Source of the DNA: Gammaproteobacteria bacterium | GTDB taxonomy: Bacteria; Pseudomonadota; Gammaproteobacteria; UBA6429; Thiohalophilaceae | DNA: 64,000 bases | Reading direction: 5' to 3' | Assembly (NCBI GenBank): GCA_029881995.1 | Contig: JAOULO010000002.1 | Coordinates: 93,049-157,048, forward strand | Shown: positions 7,947 through 16,807 of the stretch, piece after piece | Numbering within the stretch: the stretch's first letter is position 1 | Layout: each line of letters starts with the position of its first letter | Notes under the pieces: model-generated | Seen by the model: the letters and a program-made list of their open reading frames with translations, nothing else | What the model was told of the DNA's origin: nothing | The model's database searches: none | Position numbers and translations under genes: made by a program

Positions 7947-9956
7947 ATGAAGTCTGAAATTTTTAAAAAATGGGTGTGGAATTGTATATTGCTTACAGGG
8001 CTTATATTTTTTTCGGTTGATATTTATTCAAAAGAAAATCTAACCGATTTTCGGTATGTGATAAACCTCGGTTTGTCAGAAGATAAGATAAGAGTGTCTG
8101 GAGAACATTTGCCAGAAGGTCTTGTTGTTTATCATATAAAAGTTCGGCAGGCAGATAAAATCAAATATCGAACCAGGCTTGGATTCTTTCAAAGTCGAAG
8201 TGGGGCCATGAAACAGCTTGGTCAGATAAAAAAGATATATCCTCGTGCCTGGCTGGATACAACAAAAAAATACGATCTTTCCATCAGAGAAAAATGGTTT
8301 GGCAATAAGACAGTGAAACCATCGAAGACCTTTGCCAATACCTCAGTTCTATTGACAGGCAAAGAAACGGAAGAGCTTATGGAAAAGGCCAGGAGATTAG
8401 TTGCTGAACAGAAGTATGCAGAGGCGATTAAAGTATATACAAAAGTATTATCACGCGGCGATCGAAAACTCAGAATGGATGCGCAGGAATACCTGGGTGT
8501 TACACGCGAAAAAAACGGTCAATATGCCCATGCCAAGGCTGAATATCAGGAATACTTGCGTAAATACCCAACTTCGGATGGTGCAGAGCGCGTAAAAATG
8601 CGCCTTGACAATATGTTGCTGGCAAATGCCAAACCCCGCCACAAATTAGCTAATAAAAAATTTAAGACAAAAACAGAATGGATTAACTATGGTTATTTTA
8701 CTGAGTTTTATCGAAAGGATACGTTTTCTCAGAATGGAGTTGAAAATGAACGATCTTCATTATCAACAGCACTGGGTTTTTTCTCACGACGAAAAAGTGA
8801 CTCAAGTGACATTAAGCTGGAGCTAACCGGGAGCCATTTGCATGATCTGGACAATGAAGACAAAAACCGCAAACGTCTGAACTCATTTTTTATCGATTAT
8901 AGTAATCGACCAAAATCAACCAGTTTCCGTTTAGGCCGACAAAGTCATACACGTTCAGGCGTATTGGGGAGAATGGACGGTCTCTGGGCAGATTATCAAT
9001 TCGATTCCCAGTGGAAATTCAATGTGGTAGCGGGTTATCCGGTTAATTTGTTCGAAACAAACAGGATTGATGATACAAAAAAATTCTATGGCTACAGTCT
9101 CGATATAGGTCCATTCAATAAATATTGGGATTTCAACCTTTTTTCGATAGAGCAGGAAGTCAGTGGGCTGCAGGACAGAAAAGCTGTTGGAGGCGAAATA
9201 CGTTATGTAAGTCCAAAAGGCGTTTTTTTTACACTAGTTGATTATGACACCTACTTTGAGGGGCTTAACAAGGTTTATGTAATTTCCAATATCTATTTCA
9301 AAAGTGGGGCATCCCTCAATATGACTTATGATAAAGGAAAATCACCTTATCTATTAAGCACAAATGCCTTGCAGGGGCAGCCGTTTAGCTCAATTGAGGA
9401 AATGCGCAATAATTTTACAGAGCAGGAAATCAAGCAGATTGCCATTGACCGAACTTCAGAGGTCACAACTTACACCATTAATGGAACTATACCACTGAGT
9501 AAAAAAATAAATTTGAATATGGATGTGACCATGAGTAATTTATCTGGAACACCATCATCAGCAGGAATTACTGGTACCGATCCTACCGGCGATGAGTATT
9601 TTTATGGTGCTCAACTTATTGGAATCGGAGTTTTTGGAAAAAATGATACGCTGGTGATGGGAGTTCGCTATTCAGATACTCATTCCTATGAACGAACAGC
9701 CTATACCTTGAGTGAACGGATTTTATGGAATAATACATGGCGCTCAAAATTTGGTATTTACTATGACACCACGGATAAAACCAATGGAGCCCATGTGAAA
9801 ACCACCCGGCCATCAATAGGCATAGATTATATACATTCACGGTCTTTGCGTCTGGAGGCTGAAATACAACACTCTCAATCAACGGAAAGTGGCGATACCT
9901 TACCGTCTGAGACTGAGGGTACGTTTTTCAGTGCCGGGTTAATTTATGACTTTTAA
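7947..9956 (+). CDS. Outer-membrane beta-barrel with N-terminal SPOR-like and TPR regions (putative conduit porin)
   Basis: A 669-residue protein with a signal-like N-terminus (WNCILLTGLIFFSVDIYS). Next comes a SPOR-like segment (about 65-110, KYRTRLGFFQSRSGAMKQL), then TPR-like helices (about 132-220, ARRLVAEQKYAEAIKVY). From about residue 230 to the end, alternating aromatic/polar strands suggest a large beta-barrel, ending in a C-terminal Phe (SAGLIYDF) as outer-membrane porins do. It has no CXXCH. It is the last gene of the operon with two multihaem cytochromes, so it is a natural candidate for the porin sheath of a porin-cytochrome conduit. The TPR region could recruit cytochromes or peptidoglycan-associated partners. 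It overlaps the convergent ankyrin gene by 4 bp. Function is inferred from context. Confidence 0.75.
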   Translation: MKSEIFKKWVWNCILLTGLIFFSVDIYSKENLTDFRYVINLGLSEDKIRVSGEHLPEGLVVYHIKVRQADKIKYRTRLGFFQSRSGAMKQLGQIKKIYPRAWLDTTKKYDLSIREKWFGNKTVKPSKTFANTSVLLTGKETEELMEKARRLVAEQKYAEAIKVYTKVLSRGDRKLRMDAQEYLGVTREKNGQYAHAKAEYQEYLRKYPTSDGAERVKMRLDNMLLANAKPRHKLANKKFKTKTEWINYGYFTEFYRKDTFSQNGVENERSSLSTALGFFSRRKSDSSDIKLELTGSHLHDLDNEDKNRKRLNSFFIDYSNRPKSTSFRLGRQSHTRSGVLGRMDGLWADYQFDSQWKFNVVAGYPVNLFETNRIDDTKKFYGYSLDIGPFNKYWDFNLFSIEQEVSGLQDRKAVGGEIRYVSPKGVFFTLVDYDTYFEGLNKVYVISNIYFKSGASLNMTYDKGKSPYLLSTNALQGQPFSSIEEMRNNFTEQEIKQIAIDRTSEVTTYTINGTIPLSKKINLNMDVTMSNLSGTPSSAGITGTDPTGDEYFYGAQLIGIGVFGKNDTLVMGVRYSDTHSYERTAYTLSERILWNNTWRSKFGIYYDTTDKTNGAHVKTTRPSIGIDYIHSRSLRLEAEIQHSQSTESGDTLPSETEGTFFSAGLIYDF

Positions 9957-11926
9957 TGATTCTCAATTAAAACAGATATATCCATATGGCCAGCGTTTCT
10001 AGCAAGATCTTTGGCATTATGACGATCTTTATTTCGTCGGTTAGTGTTGGCGCCCTTATCCAATAGTGTTGTTACCAGTCGTTTGTGCCCATTTTTAGCA
10101 GCCAGCATGAGAGGGGTATTACCAAATCTGTCTTTACTTTCCAGTTTGGCTCCCTTGCCCAGAAGATAATGTACCACTTTTACGTGTCCATAAGCTGCGG
10201 ACAACAGTAGTGCAGAATTACCCTGTGAGTCACTGTGATTGACGTCGATGTTTTCGTCGAGTATTAGCTTTACGATATCAAGATAGCCCTTTTTAGACGC
10301 AAGCAGCAAACTACCGGTTAAGGCCGAAGTCGTGTTGATGCCTGTAAATCTTTGCTTGATAAAATATTTAAAAATGGCAATGTGGTTGAGTTGAGCTGTT
10401 TTTATAAGGATGTTGTGTTTGTTGTTTATCTTACCTGCTATCTTTGCCCCATTCTCAATGAGCAGTTCTATAATAGCTAAATCCCCATGATCGACACTGT
10501 ATGTGATGGCATTTTGGCCAGACTTGTCGACTTTGTTAATGTTGATGTTTTTTTCTAACAAAGCCTTGGTAATATTTAAATTTCCTGTATCTGCAGACCA
10601 CATTAGTGGTGTTTTTCCATTATTGTCAGCCAGTTCTGGATCAGCGTTTTTTTCAAGCAGTAGTTTGGCAGATTGGGTATGTCCGTTAATAATGGCCAGG
10701 TTAAGTGCTGTTTGTCCTGTTTTTGACCTGAGGTTAAGCTTTGCCTTAAAACGCAGCAAAGTTTTAATAATATCGCCATGGCCGTTAATAGTTGCCAGCA
10801 TTAAGGCTGTATGACCTTCAGGGTCCTGTTTGTTAGCGCTATATGGGTCTTTCAGTAATATACGCTTGGTTTCAGAATCATTACCACGCCAGGCTGCGAT
10901 CATTAAAGGGGTCCAGTTATTAAACTGTGTAATCTTTTTGTTGGAGGTCAACTGTAAACGATGTTGGCCATCAGAGGTCCTGAGAGTGGGTTTTGCGCCG
11001 TGACGGAGCAAACTATTCTGTATTTCTTTATGATTCCGTATATTGGCCAGTGCAAATGCATTTAGTCCCTGTTTATTTTTCTTATTGATATTTCGAAATT
11101 TCTTTTTTCGAATTAATAAGCTTACGAGTTCCGAATTACCACTTTTGGCCGCATGCATCAGTCCAGTATAGCCATGACTATCAATGGTAAAGGCATTGGC
11201 CTTGTGATTGAGTAATACATTAACGATATCGACACTGCCTCTCTTACAGGCATGTAGGAAGGCTGTCATATTTTCCTGATCAGTCTTGTTTATACGGGCA
11301 CCCATATCCAGAAACATGCTGACAATATCGACTCTTCCAAACTGGGCGGCCATCATGAGGGGGGATTCACCATTTTTATCTTCGAGATCGATATCGGCGT
11401 GTAAAAGCTGGATCAGCATATCCATGTTGTTCTTTCGAATAGCCGTGCGGACAGATTGAATGCGATCTTTGTCAATTAAATCGGAATAAGGGTTGGACTC
11501 AGGCTGTTTAAGGATTTGTAGCTGTTTTGTTGCCAGGGCATGTTTATTTTTTGCTGCCTTTTGGTACCAGATTACAGCCAGCTTTTTATTTACCTTACCA
11601 CCCAGTCCTTTGTGGTACATGGAGCCAAGATTATACTGTGCCTTGACGTGTCCTTTTCTCGCTGCCTGGTAAAACCACTTTCTGGCAGTTGCAGCACTTT
11701 TTTTTGTCCCCTGACCGGTGCGGTATTGAACTCCTAACTGATACTGGGCTTCCAGCTCACCCTCATTGGCCAGTCTTTTGAAAATTTCATGGGCCTTGTC
11801 ATATTTCTTTTGCTTAATGGCCAGTTTGGCACTTTCCAGTTGTGGGCCGGCAAAGCTATGCGGTGCATAGAAACATAAAATTGTCACTATGCTGAGCAGC
11901 AGAATTTTTTGAATCTTACCTGTCAT
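9953..11926 (-). CDS. Secreted Sel1-repeat and ankyrin-repeat protein
   Basis: A 657-residue protein with a clear signal peptide (ILLLSIVTILCFYAPHSFAG). About three Sel1/TPR-like repeats (30-140: AQYQLGVQYRTGQG, AQYNLGSMYHKGLG) are followed by about 14 ankyrin repeats (175-657: TPLMLAAKNGH-type helices, DxxGxT turns). The family is a protein-protein interaction scaffold; no catalytic motif is visible. The signal implies a periplasmic or exported place, less usual for bacterial ankyrin proteins. Its start lies 6 nt downstream of the stop of the iron-sulfur flavoprotein, so the two form an operon. It converges on the cytochrome operon with a 4-bp overlap of stop codons. Partner unknown. Confidence 0.85.
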   Translation of the reverse strand: MTGKIQKILLLSIVTILCFYAPHSFAGPQLESAKLAIKQKKYDKAHEIFKRLANEGELEAQYQLGVQYRTGQGTKKSAATARKWFYQAARKGHVKAQYNLGSMYHKGLGGKVNKKLAVIWYQKAAKNKHALATKQLQILKQPESNPYSDLIDKDRIQSVRTAIRKNNMDMLIQLLHADIDLEDKNGESPLMMAAQFGRVDIVSMFLDMGARINKTDQENMTAFLHACKRGSVDIVNVLLNHKANAFTIDSHGYTGLMHAAKSGNSELVSLLIRKKKFRNINKKNKQGLNAFALANIRNHKEIQNSLLRHGAKPTLRTSDGQHRLQLTSNKKITQFNNWTPLMIAAWRGNDSETKRILLKDPYSANKQDPEGHTALMLATINGHGDIIKTLLRFKAKLNLRSKTGQTALNLAIINGHTQSAKLLLEKNADPELADNNGKTPLMWSADTGNLNITKALLEKNININKVDKSGQNAITYSVDHGDLAIIELLIENGAKIAGKINNKHNILIKTAQLNHIAIFKYFIKQRFTGINTTSALTGSLLLASKKGYLDIVKLILDENIDVNHSDSQGNSALLLSAAYGHVKVVHYLLGKGAKLESKDRFGNTPLMLAAKNGHKRLVTTLLDKGANTNRRNKDRHNAKDLARNAGHMDISVLIENH

Positions 11927-11932
11927 AATAAA

Positions 11933-13240
11933 CTATGCTGTCCCACGTTTGGTTTCGACTTCTATACCAATTTGTTTTAGAAACGGTGTCGGTAGAATAC
12001 CACCAGCACAGACAATGGCCGCGTCATTGGGTATTTCCAACTCTTTACCGTGTTGGTTAATGACGACTTTGTCCTCGGTGAAGTTTTTAACATTCGATGA
12101 TAAAAGAACATTGATTTTCCGGTTAGCCTCGGCTTGAGTGATTTTGTCACGGTTTTTTTGTTTGGCACGGGAAAAACTGTCACTCCGGTATGAGATAGTG
12201 ACATTTGATCCTGCTTGCTCGGCGATACTGTTTGCTGCCTCAAGGGCACTGTCACCACCGCCGACTATCAGAACATGTTGGCCCTTGTATTGTCCTGGAT
12301 CGATCAGGTTGTACACCACCTTGGGAAGTTCTTCACCAGGGACACCCAGTTTACGAGGGGTACCACGTCGACCTATGCAAAGCAGGACAGCTCGGGTTTT
12401 ATAAGTACTTTTATTTGTGGTAACGATAAAGCCTTCACCATCCTGTTTAATGTCTTCGACTTTTTCCCGATAGTTGATTTTCAATTGTTGATCTTTTTCT
12501 ATTTTTAACCAGAGCCGTAACAGAGTTTCCTTGGTCGTTTCCCTGAGATTGATTTTGCCAACCAGGGGCATTTGAACAGGGGCCGTCATCACGAGCTTAC
12601 CTCGAGGGAAGTTAAACACCGTGCCACCCAGTGAATCCTGTTCGATAGTGGCTGAGCGCAGTTTATGTTGTTTTGCACTCAGTGTGGCGGAGAGACCAGC
12701 CGGTCCGGCACCGACTATTACCACATCGAGTCGATCTCCTTGACCCATGCCACTGAGTTTTCGAATCGACTCCATGGCCTGCCGACCCTGTTCCACCGCA
12801 TTTCGAATCAGGCCCATGCCACCCAGTTCACCGGCGATAAACAGACCCGGTATATTGGTTTCAAAATTCTCTTTCACATGGGGAATGTCCACGCCACGTT
12901 TTTCGGTACCAAACACCAGGCTGATGGCATCAAAAGGGCAGGCTGCCTTACAGGCCCCATGGCCTATGCACTTGCTTGGATTAATGAGTTCGGCCTTGCC
13001 ATTGATCATGCCAATGACAGTGCCCTCCGGGCAGGCCGTGACGCAGGCACCACAACCGATACAATTACCAGGGTTCATCACCGGGTGCAGGGAAGCCGGT
13101 TCAGTCAGCCCCGCCTCGATGGCATCCCGTTGTATTTTTTGGTGTTTGAGTTGTTTTAGATTTCTACCAAGCGCAAATAGCAGAATGATAAGAACAGGGA
13201 TGGAATAAAAAACAATCTGTTGGTAATTAATACTATCCAT
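11933..13240 (-). CDS. Membrane-anchored ferredoxin/FAD-NAD(P) oxidoreductase with permuted flavoprotein order
   Basis: Start taken at 13240, the Met that opens directly into an N-terminal membrane helix (about 8-25); an upstream in-frame ATG at 13276 is possible. Of 435 residues, 55-105 form a di-cluster ferredoxin: CIGCGACVTACP (C60, C63, C66, C70) and CIGHGACKAACP, where the second Cys is His (H94). The PGLFIAGELGG motif (131-141), normally near the C-terminus of thioredoxin-reductase-like flavoproteins, comes next, before the FAD-binding VIVGAGPAG (about 175) and the NAD(P)-binding VGGGDSALE (about 318). It likely moves electrons between NAD(P)H, FAD and FeS centres at the inner membrane. 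The partner is unknown; the adjacent cytochrome locus is suggestive only. Confidence 0.8.
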   Translation of the reverse strand: MDSINYQQIVFYSIPVLIILLFALGRNLKQLKHQKIQRDAIEAGLTEPASLHPVMNPGNCIGCGACVTACPEGTVIGMINGKAELINPSKCIGHGACKAACPFDAISLVFGTEKRGVDIPHVKENFETNIPGLFIAGELGGMGLIRNAVEQGRQAMESIRKLSGMGQGDRLDVVIVGAGPAGLSATLSAKQHKLRSATIEQDSLGGTVFNFPRGKLVMTAPVQMPLVGKINLRETTKETLLRLWLKIEKDQQLKINYREKVEDIKQDGEGFIVTTNKSTYKTRAVLLCIGRRGTPRKLGVPGEELPKVVYNLIDPGQYKGQHVLIVGGGDSALEAANSIAEQAGSNVTISYRSDSFSRAKQKNRDKITQAEANRKINVLLSSNVKNFTEDKVVINQHGKELEIPNDAAIVCAGGILPTPFLKQIGIEVETKRGTA

Positions 13241-13368
13241 ATGCCTGTAACGATCAAAATGACAAGATCGTTTCATTATGGGGCATTTTTTAAGTTCAGG
13301 CAGGCTTTAAGATAAAAAATGTCGTTCTAATCACATAATTTGGACTGTGCTTTTTGACACGGTCTAAA

Positions 13369-13968
13369 TCAGGCAAATACCACCCAGGTGGTTGCGATAT
13401 ATTTCACGCCTTTATCGACAGTGACGGCCCGATGTTCATGGGTCCAGAAGGGGGGAAACAGTACCAGCTTGCCTTGTTCCGGGGTTACTTTGATGTCCTG
13501 ATACAGAAACTCCGTTTCACCGCCGGGGCCCGGCACATCATTCAGATACCATAGCGCGACTAACTGACGTTGGCTGAACTGGTGGCTACCCCCATCAATA
13601 TGCCAGTGATAGTGCTCACCTGCTTGATAACGCTGCAGGTTGTATCCCATGTCCTTGAAAGGGCCCTTGAAGTAGGGGAAGGTCTCACGAAATTCCTTAA
13701 TGGCCATACCCAGAGAATAAAACAGGGCCCGGTCCACGTCTTTCCAGTGTTCCTTACCGCTCACAACCAGATCAGTGGTCTTTTTGATACTACTGTCTTT
13801 ATTGACGGTCTGTCCTACACGGCCTTCGTACTGCTCATCTTCATGGGCCTCGAAACGGCGAATCATCTCTTCACAGGCCTCGGCGGGTAGGGCATTGTCT
13901 TTGGCGTAGATAAAGGTATTGGGTTTTAGCTCACGAATGGTTTTGAGCGGCGTGATGGTTTTTTCCAT
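13369..13968 (-). CDS. 2-oxoglutarate/Fe(II)-dependent oxygenase (prolyl 4-hydroxylase-like)
   Basis: A 199-residue double-stranded beta-helix protein. Iron ligands fit H123-x-D125 (HYHWHID) and a distal His at 177 or 179 (FWTHEHR). K189 (GVKYIATTW) sits where the 2OG-binding basic residue is expected. GGETEFLY and GKLVLFPPFW match the P4H-like core. The family hydroxylates protein or small-molecule substrates using O2 and 2-oxoglutarate; the substrate cannot be read here. No signal peptide, so cytoplasmic. It lies 29 bp downstream of the next minus-strand gene and may be co-transcribed with it. Confidence 0.85.
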   Translation of the reverse strand: MEKTITPLKTIRELKPNTFIYAKDNALPAEACEEMIRRFEAHEDEQYEGRVGQTVNKDSSIKKTTDLVVSGKEHWKDVDRALFYSLGMAIKEFRETFPYFKGPFKDMGYNLQRYQAGEHYHWHIDGGSHQFSQRQLVALWYLNDVPGPGGETEFLYQDIKVTPEQGKLVLFPPFWTHEHRAVTVDKGVKYIATTWVVFA

Positions 13969-13997
13969 GCGGTCATACTACTTCAGGCTGATTAAAC

Positions 13998-15041
13998 TTA
14001 CAGACGATTGGCTTCGATCATCGTATCGATCTGCTTGACCCAGTCCGGGTCATGCTGGCGAAAGATTGTCAGGGCCTGGTTCGCCACAGTCAACCAGTGA
14101 TCATGACTTACCTCAATAATTTCTTTAAAAGGCTTAAGCGAGCGAGAATCCAGCCAGTTCTGATAGACTGTTTTCAGGCTGGGAAACAGATCTTTGCGTA
14201 AGTTATTCAGATTACCAAGATAAAAATGGATCGAGGCCTCATTGTCCGATTCCACCAGATAGGGCAGGGTGGCCAGGGCATCGGCCAGATGATCACGGGT
14301 GGCGCGCAGCAAAAATTCGGCCTTGGAGCGGGGTAGTTCCACCAGCATGGCTTCCCACTCTTCTCCTAACAGCTTACCGGCCATCACTTCACCGGTTTCA
14401 TGCATCAGGACAGCGGTCAGTTCATTCTCTGTCATCTTATCCAGTGAACGATCCACATCATGATTGAAATCGTACATGGCGAGGGCACGGGCCATAGGGT
14501 TGTCCGGTTTGTTCCAGTTCCACTGTTCGACTTTCTCCCAGAGCAAGCGACGTAGCGATTCACGGCGGATAAAGATGGTTTTGCCCAGCGTCATCGCCGG
14601 TGGTGAGCTCAGGTCACGGGCCATTTCCTTGCCAGTGATGAGAATATTGAAATCGTCTTCTGTACGCTGTGATTCCAGCTCAGCGAGAAAGAAATGGGGC
14701 TTGGTACGATAGCCAAGACCACCACTATAGACATAGCCCTGGGGAATCAGCCTTTGATTGATATCTGCCGTATGAAAGGGATCAAACGATTTGTTGTCGA
14801 CGGTGATCGGTGTATAGTCGGTATCCTCCAGACTTTCCCAGAGTTCTTCACGTTGGCGCAACCAATGACCGACATCCGACTGGGGCAGGCCATCTGTAAA
14901 GCCATAGCCCATCTCCCATCGATAGAACTCGCGCATTTTCATTAGATAGACGCACAGGGTGAAGTCGGTGGCAAAAGCGGCATCGGCGATGTGGCAGTTG
15001 GCCTGGACTGTTTCGGAGATTGTCTGTAGTTGGCTGTTCAT
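13998..15041 (-). CDS. Conserved hypothetical protein (possibly Sfum_1244-like family)
   Basis: A 347-residue soluble protein without signal peptide or membrane segment, rich in Trp and acidic residues. It contains VLMHETGEVMAGKLLGEEWE, in which His and Glu side by side in a helix could bind metal, though it is not a standard HExxH. I recall similar proteins under the label Sfum_1244 family, which carries no function; that link is from memory and weak. Upstream of the 2OG oxygenase on the same strand (29-bp gap). Divergent from the next gene at 15189. Confidence 0.65.
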   Translation of the reverse strand: MNSQLQTISETVQANCHIADAAFATDFTLCVYLMKMREFYRWEMGYGFTDGLPQSDVGHWLRQREELWESLEDTDYTPITVDNKSFDPFHTADINQRLIPQGYVYSGGLGYRTKPHFFLAELESQRTEDDFNILITGKEMARDLSSPPAMTLGKTIFIRRESLRRLLWEKVEQWNWNKPDNPMARALAMYDFNHDVDRSLDKMTENELTAVLMHETGEVMAGKLLGEEWEAMLVELPRSKAEFLLRATRDHLADALATLPYLVESDNEASIHFYLGNLNNLRKDLFPSLKTVYQNWLDSRSLKPFKEIIEVSHDHWLTVANQALTIFRQHDPDWVKQIDTMIEANRL

Positions 15042-15188
15042 GAGATCATTATATATAGTGTAGGAAATTATAATACCTAAGTAAAATACTATGATATTAT
15101 AACGCCAATGTCGAATTTATCGGTCAGCCACAATAAGAACTGACCTTAACAATATGTTGTAATCTATTGATTTAAGAGGTTTATCACA

Positions 15189-15737
15189 GTGCGAGTTAGA
15201 AGCAAGTGGAGCAAGCGCGACAAGACCCATTCGGTTGAAGAAGTGGCCGGGGCCCTGGCCTTTATAGCCTTTCGTATCGCCGGCAATGCTGTGCTCAATA
15301 TGGAAAACCATGAATACGAGACCGACAACCAGGCCCAGCGTCTGGACATCATGAGTGAATTTCTGGCCTTCACCATCCACATCATCGACCGCATGACCAT
15401 TGAGAAATTCGATGCAGAACAGCGTCAGCGTTTCATGATCGAACTGGCCCTCAAATCCGCCAAGCATATTGAAGACAATCGACGTGACGTCCAGGGCCCG
15501 GGTGACTACCGACAGGCCTTTATCGACATGCTCAATGAACGCATGGACGAATATTCAGACTGTGATTATGACGAGAAAGAAGGCGCCAGCTTTGTCATGC
15601 GACGCCTGTTTGGCGATCATGTCACCAAACTCATGGGTGAGAAACATAAGCAGTGGGTGACGGCGCAGGTTATTGATATTGAGGTGCCGGATTTATTCCG
15701 AACCTTGAATAAGTCGTTGCCGAATCTTTTTATGTAA
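15189..15737 (+). CDS. Conserved hypothetical protein
   Basis: A 182-residue helical, charged, cytoplasmic protein. The GTG start at 15189 is preceded by AAGAGG at a 9-nt distance, with no in-frame ATG nearby. The sequence (VEEVAGALAFIAFRIAGNA, GPGDYRQAFIDMLNERMDEY) resembles hypothetical proteins I have seen in sulfur-oxidising Gammaproteobacteria, but no function is known to me. Divergent from the gene at 15041. No membrane segment or metal motif is evident. Confidence 0.7.
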   Translation: MRVRSKWSKRDKTHSVEEVAGALAFIAFRIAGNAVLNMENHEYETDNQAQRLDIMSEFLAFTIHIIDRMTIEKFDAEQRQRFMIELALKSAKHIEDNRRDVQGPGDYRQAFIDMLNERMDEYSDCDYDEKEGASFVMRRLFGDHVTKLMGEKHKQWVTAQVIDIEVPDLFRTLNKSLPNLFM

Positions 15738-15862
15738 AACAAACGGATTGAAATAAATATTAAATAGACTGACGATTTATTCGCAATGGAGAAAATCTGT
15801 CAAAAGCATATAAAACACATACAAGTGTTTCAATTCAGTCTTTTTGGTATACTCATTCAGAT

Positions 15863-16807
15863 ATGCTATCAGACCTTTTAAAATTATTATATTTTCGATT
15901 TGGATATGTTGAACGAATTATTTTTACTATCGTCAAATGTTTTACATTTTTTCTGATATCAGGCACGACATATGCTGAGGAACAGATTGATAGTTCATCT
16001 ATAGCAGTACGTGATGTCCTATCTGCTCAGGGTGAGTGGCAATTTGATATTGATTATCTTTATTCTAACAATCAGTCCACGACAGTACACAGCGGTGGAG
16101 GCATAGGAGTTATCCAGTCCTCTAGCACTACAACAGAAAATTCATCTTTAACTAAAAGCAGTTCAGATATTTTAATTATCTCACCCGCATTGCGTTATGG
16201 TTTGACAAGCGATACTGAAATAGCGCCTAGCATTTCCTGGCAGGCCTATCAAACAAGAACACAAGAAAGAAATGCCGTAACAACGGAGAGTGGAGATAAA
16301 CTAACCAGTCTTAACTTAGCCGTTAATCATCGTTTTACCAATAATGGGGCTCGTTCAGCAGTGATTGGTAGTTTCAATCTTAATCTTGCTGAGAATGTTG
16401 GAAAAGATAATGAAGAAATTGTCTATGGTCGTGCCTGGTCAGCCAGTGTCACTGGCTTTCGGGTTTATGATCCCGTTGTTATGAGCGTTGCTGTCGGTTA
16501 CCAGGAATTTCTTCAACGAAATGTCGACGGAGATATTGTAAATCCTGGTGAGATTGTATTTGTTAATGGAGGGATAAACTTTGCAGCAAATAGCGATCTT
16601 AGTCTGAAAATGGGGTTTACATGGACTTATACCAGCAGAAACGAGATAAATGGGCAGAAACAGGGAATTGCTGTAACAACCACCAGCCTTGGTTTTGGTT
16701 TTGGTTATGAGTGGTCAGTCAACACACTGGTCTTCTTTGCTGTGAATACAGTAGTAAGTGGAGGCGAAGGGGCAACTATTTCGTTAAACACAAGTTATTA
16801 TTTATAG
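15863..16807 (+). CDS. Outer-membrane beta-barrel protein next to the C39 peptidase
   Basis: A 314-residue protein with a long N-terminal region and signal helix (IIFTIVKCFTFFLISGTTYAEE). After it, alternating strands typical of a 12- to 14-stranded barrel run to a C-terminus ending NTSYYL. It resembles outer-membrane transporter-like barrels such as those labelled MetA-pathway of phenol degradation, without a specific match. Its stop abuts the stop of the convergent C39 peptidase gene (16807/16808). FapF, the secretion pore of the Pseudomonas Fap amyloid system, likewise accompanies a C39-like protein (FapD), but I see no FapF-type coiled coil here. Inferred role: pore for a processed peptide product. 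Confidence 0.7.
   Translation: MLSDLLKLLYFRFGYVERIIFTIVKCFTFFLISGTTYAEEQIDSSSIAVRDVLSAQGEWQFDIDYLYSNNQSTTVHSGGGIGVIQSSSTTTENSSLTKSSSDILIISPALRYGLTSDTEIAPSISWQAYQTRTQERNAVTTESGDKLTSLNLAVNHRFTNNGARSAVIGSFNLNLAENVGKDNEEIVYGRAWSASVTGFRVYDPVVMSVAVGYQEFLQRNVDGDIVNPGEIVFVNGGINFAANSDLSLKMGFTWTYTSRNEINGQKQGIAVTTTSLGFGFGYEWSVNTLVFFAVNTVVSGGEGATISLNTSYYL

Noticed and set aside
12665..13159. 164-codon open frame antisense to the iron-sulfur flavoprotein
   Set aside because: The minus-strand frame carries ferredoxin and FAD motifs; the plus-strand frame shows none.
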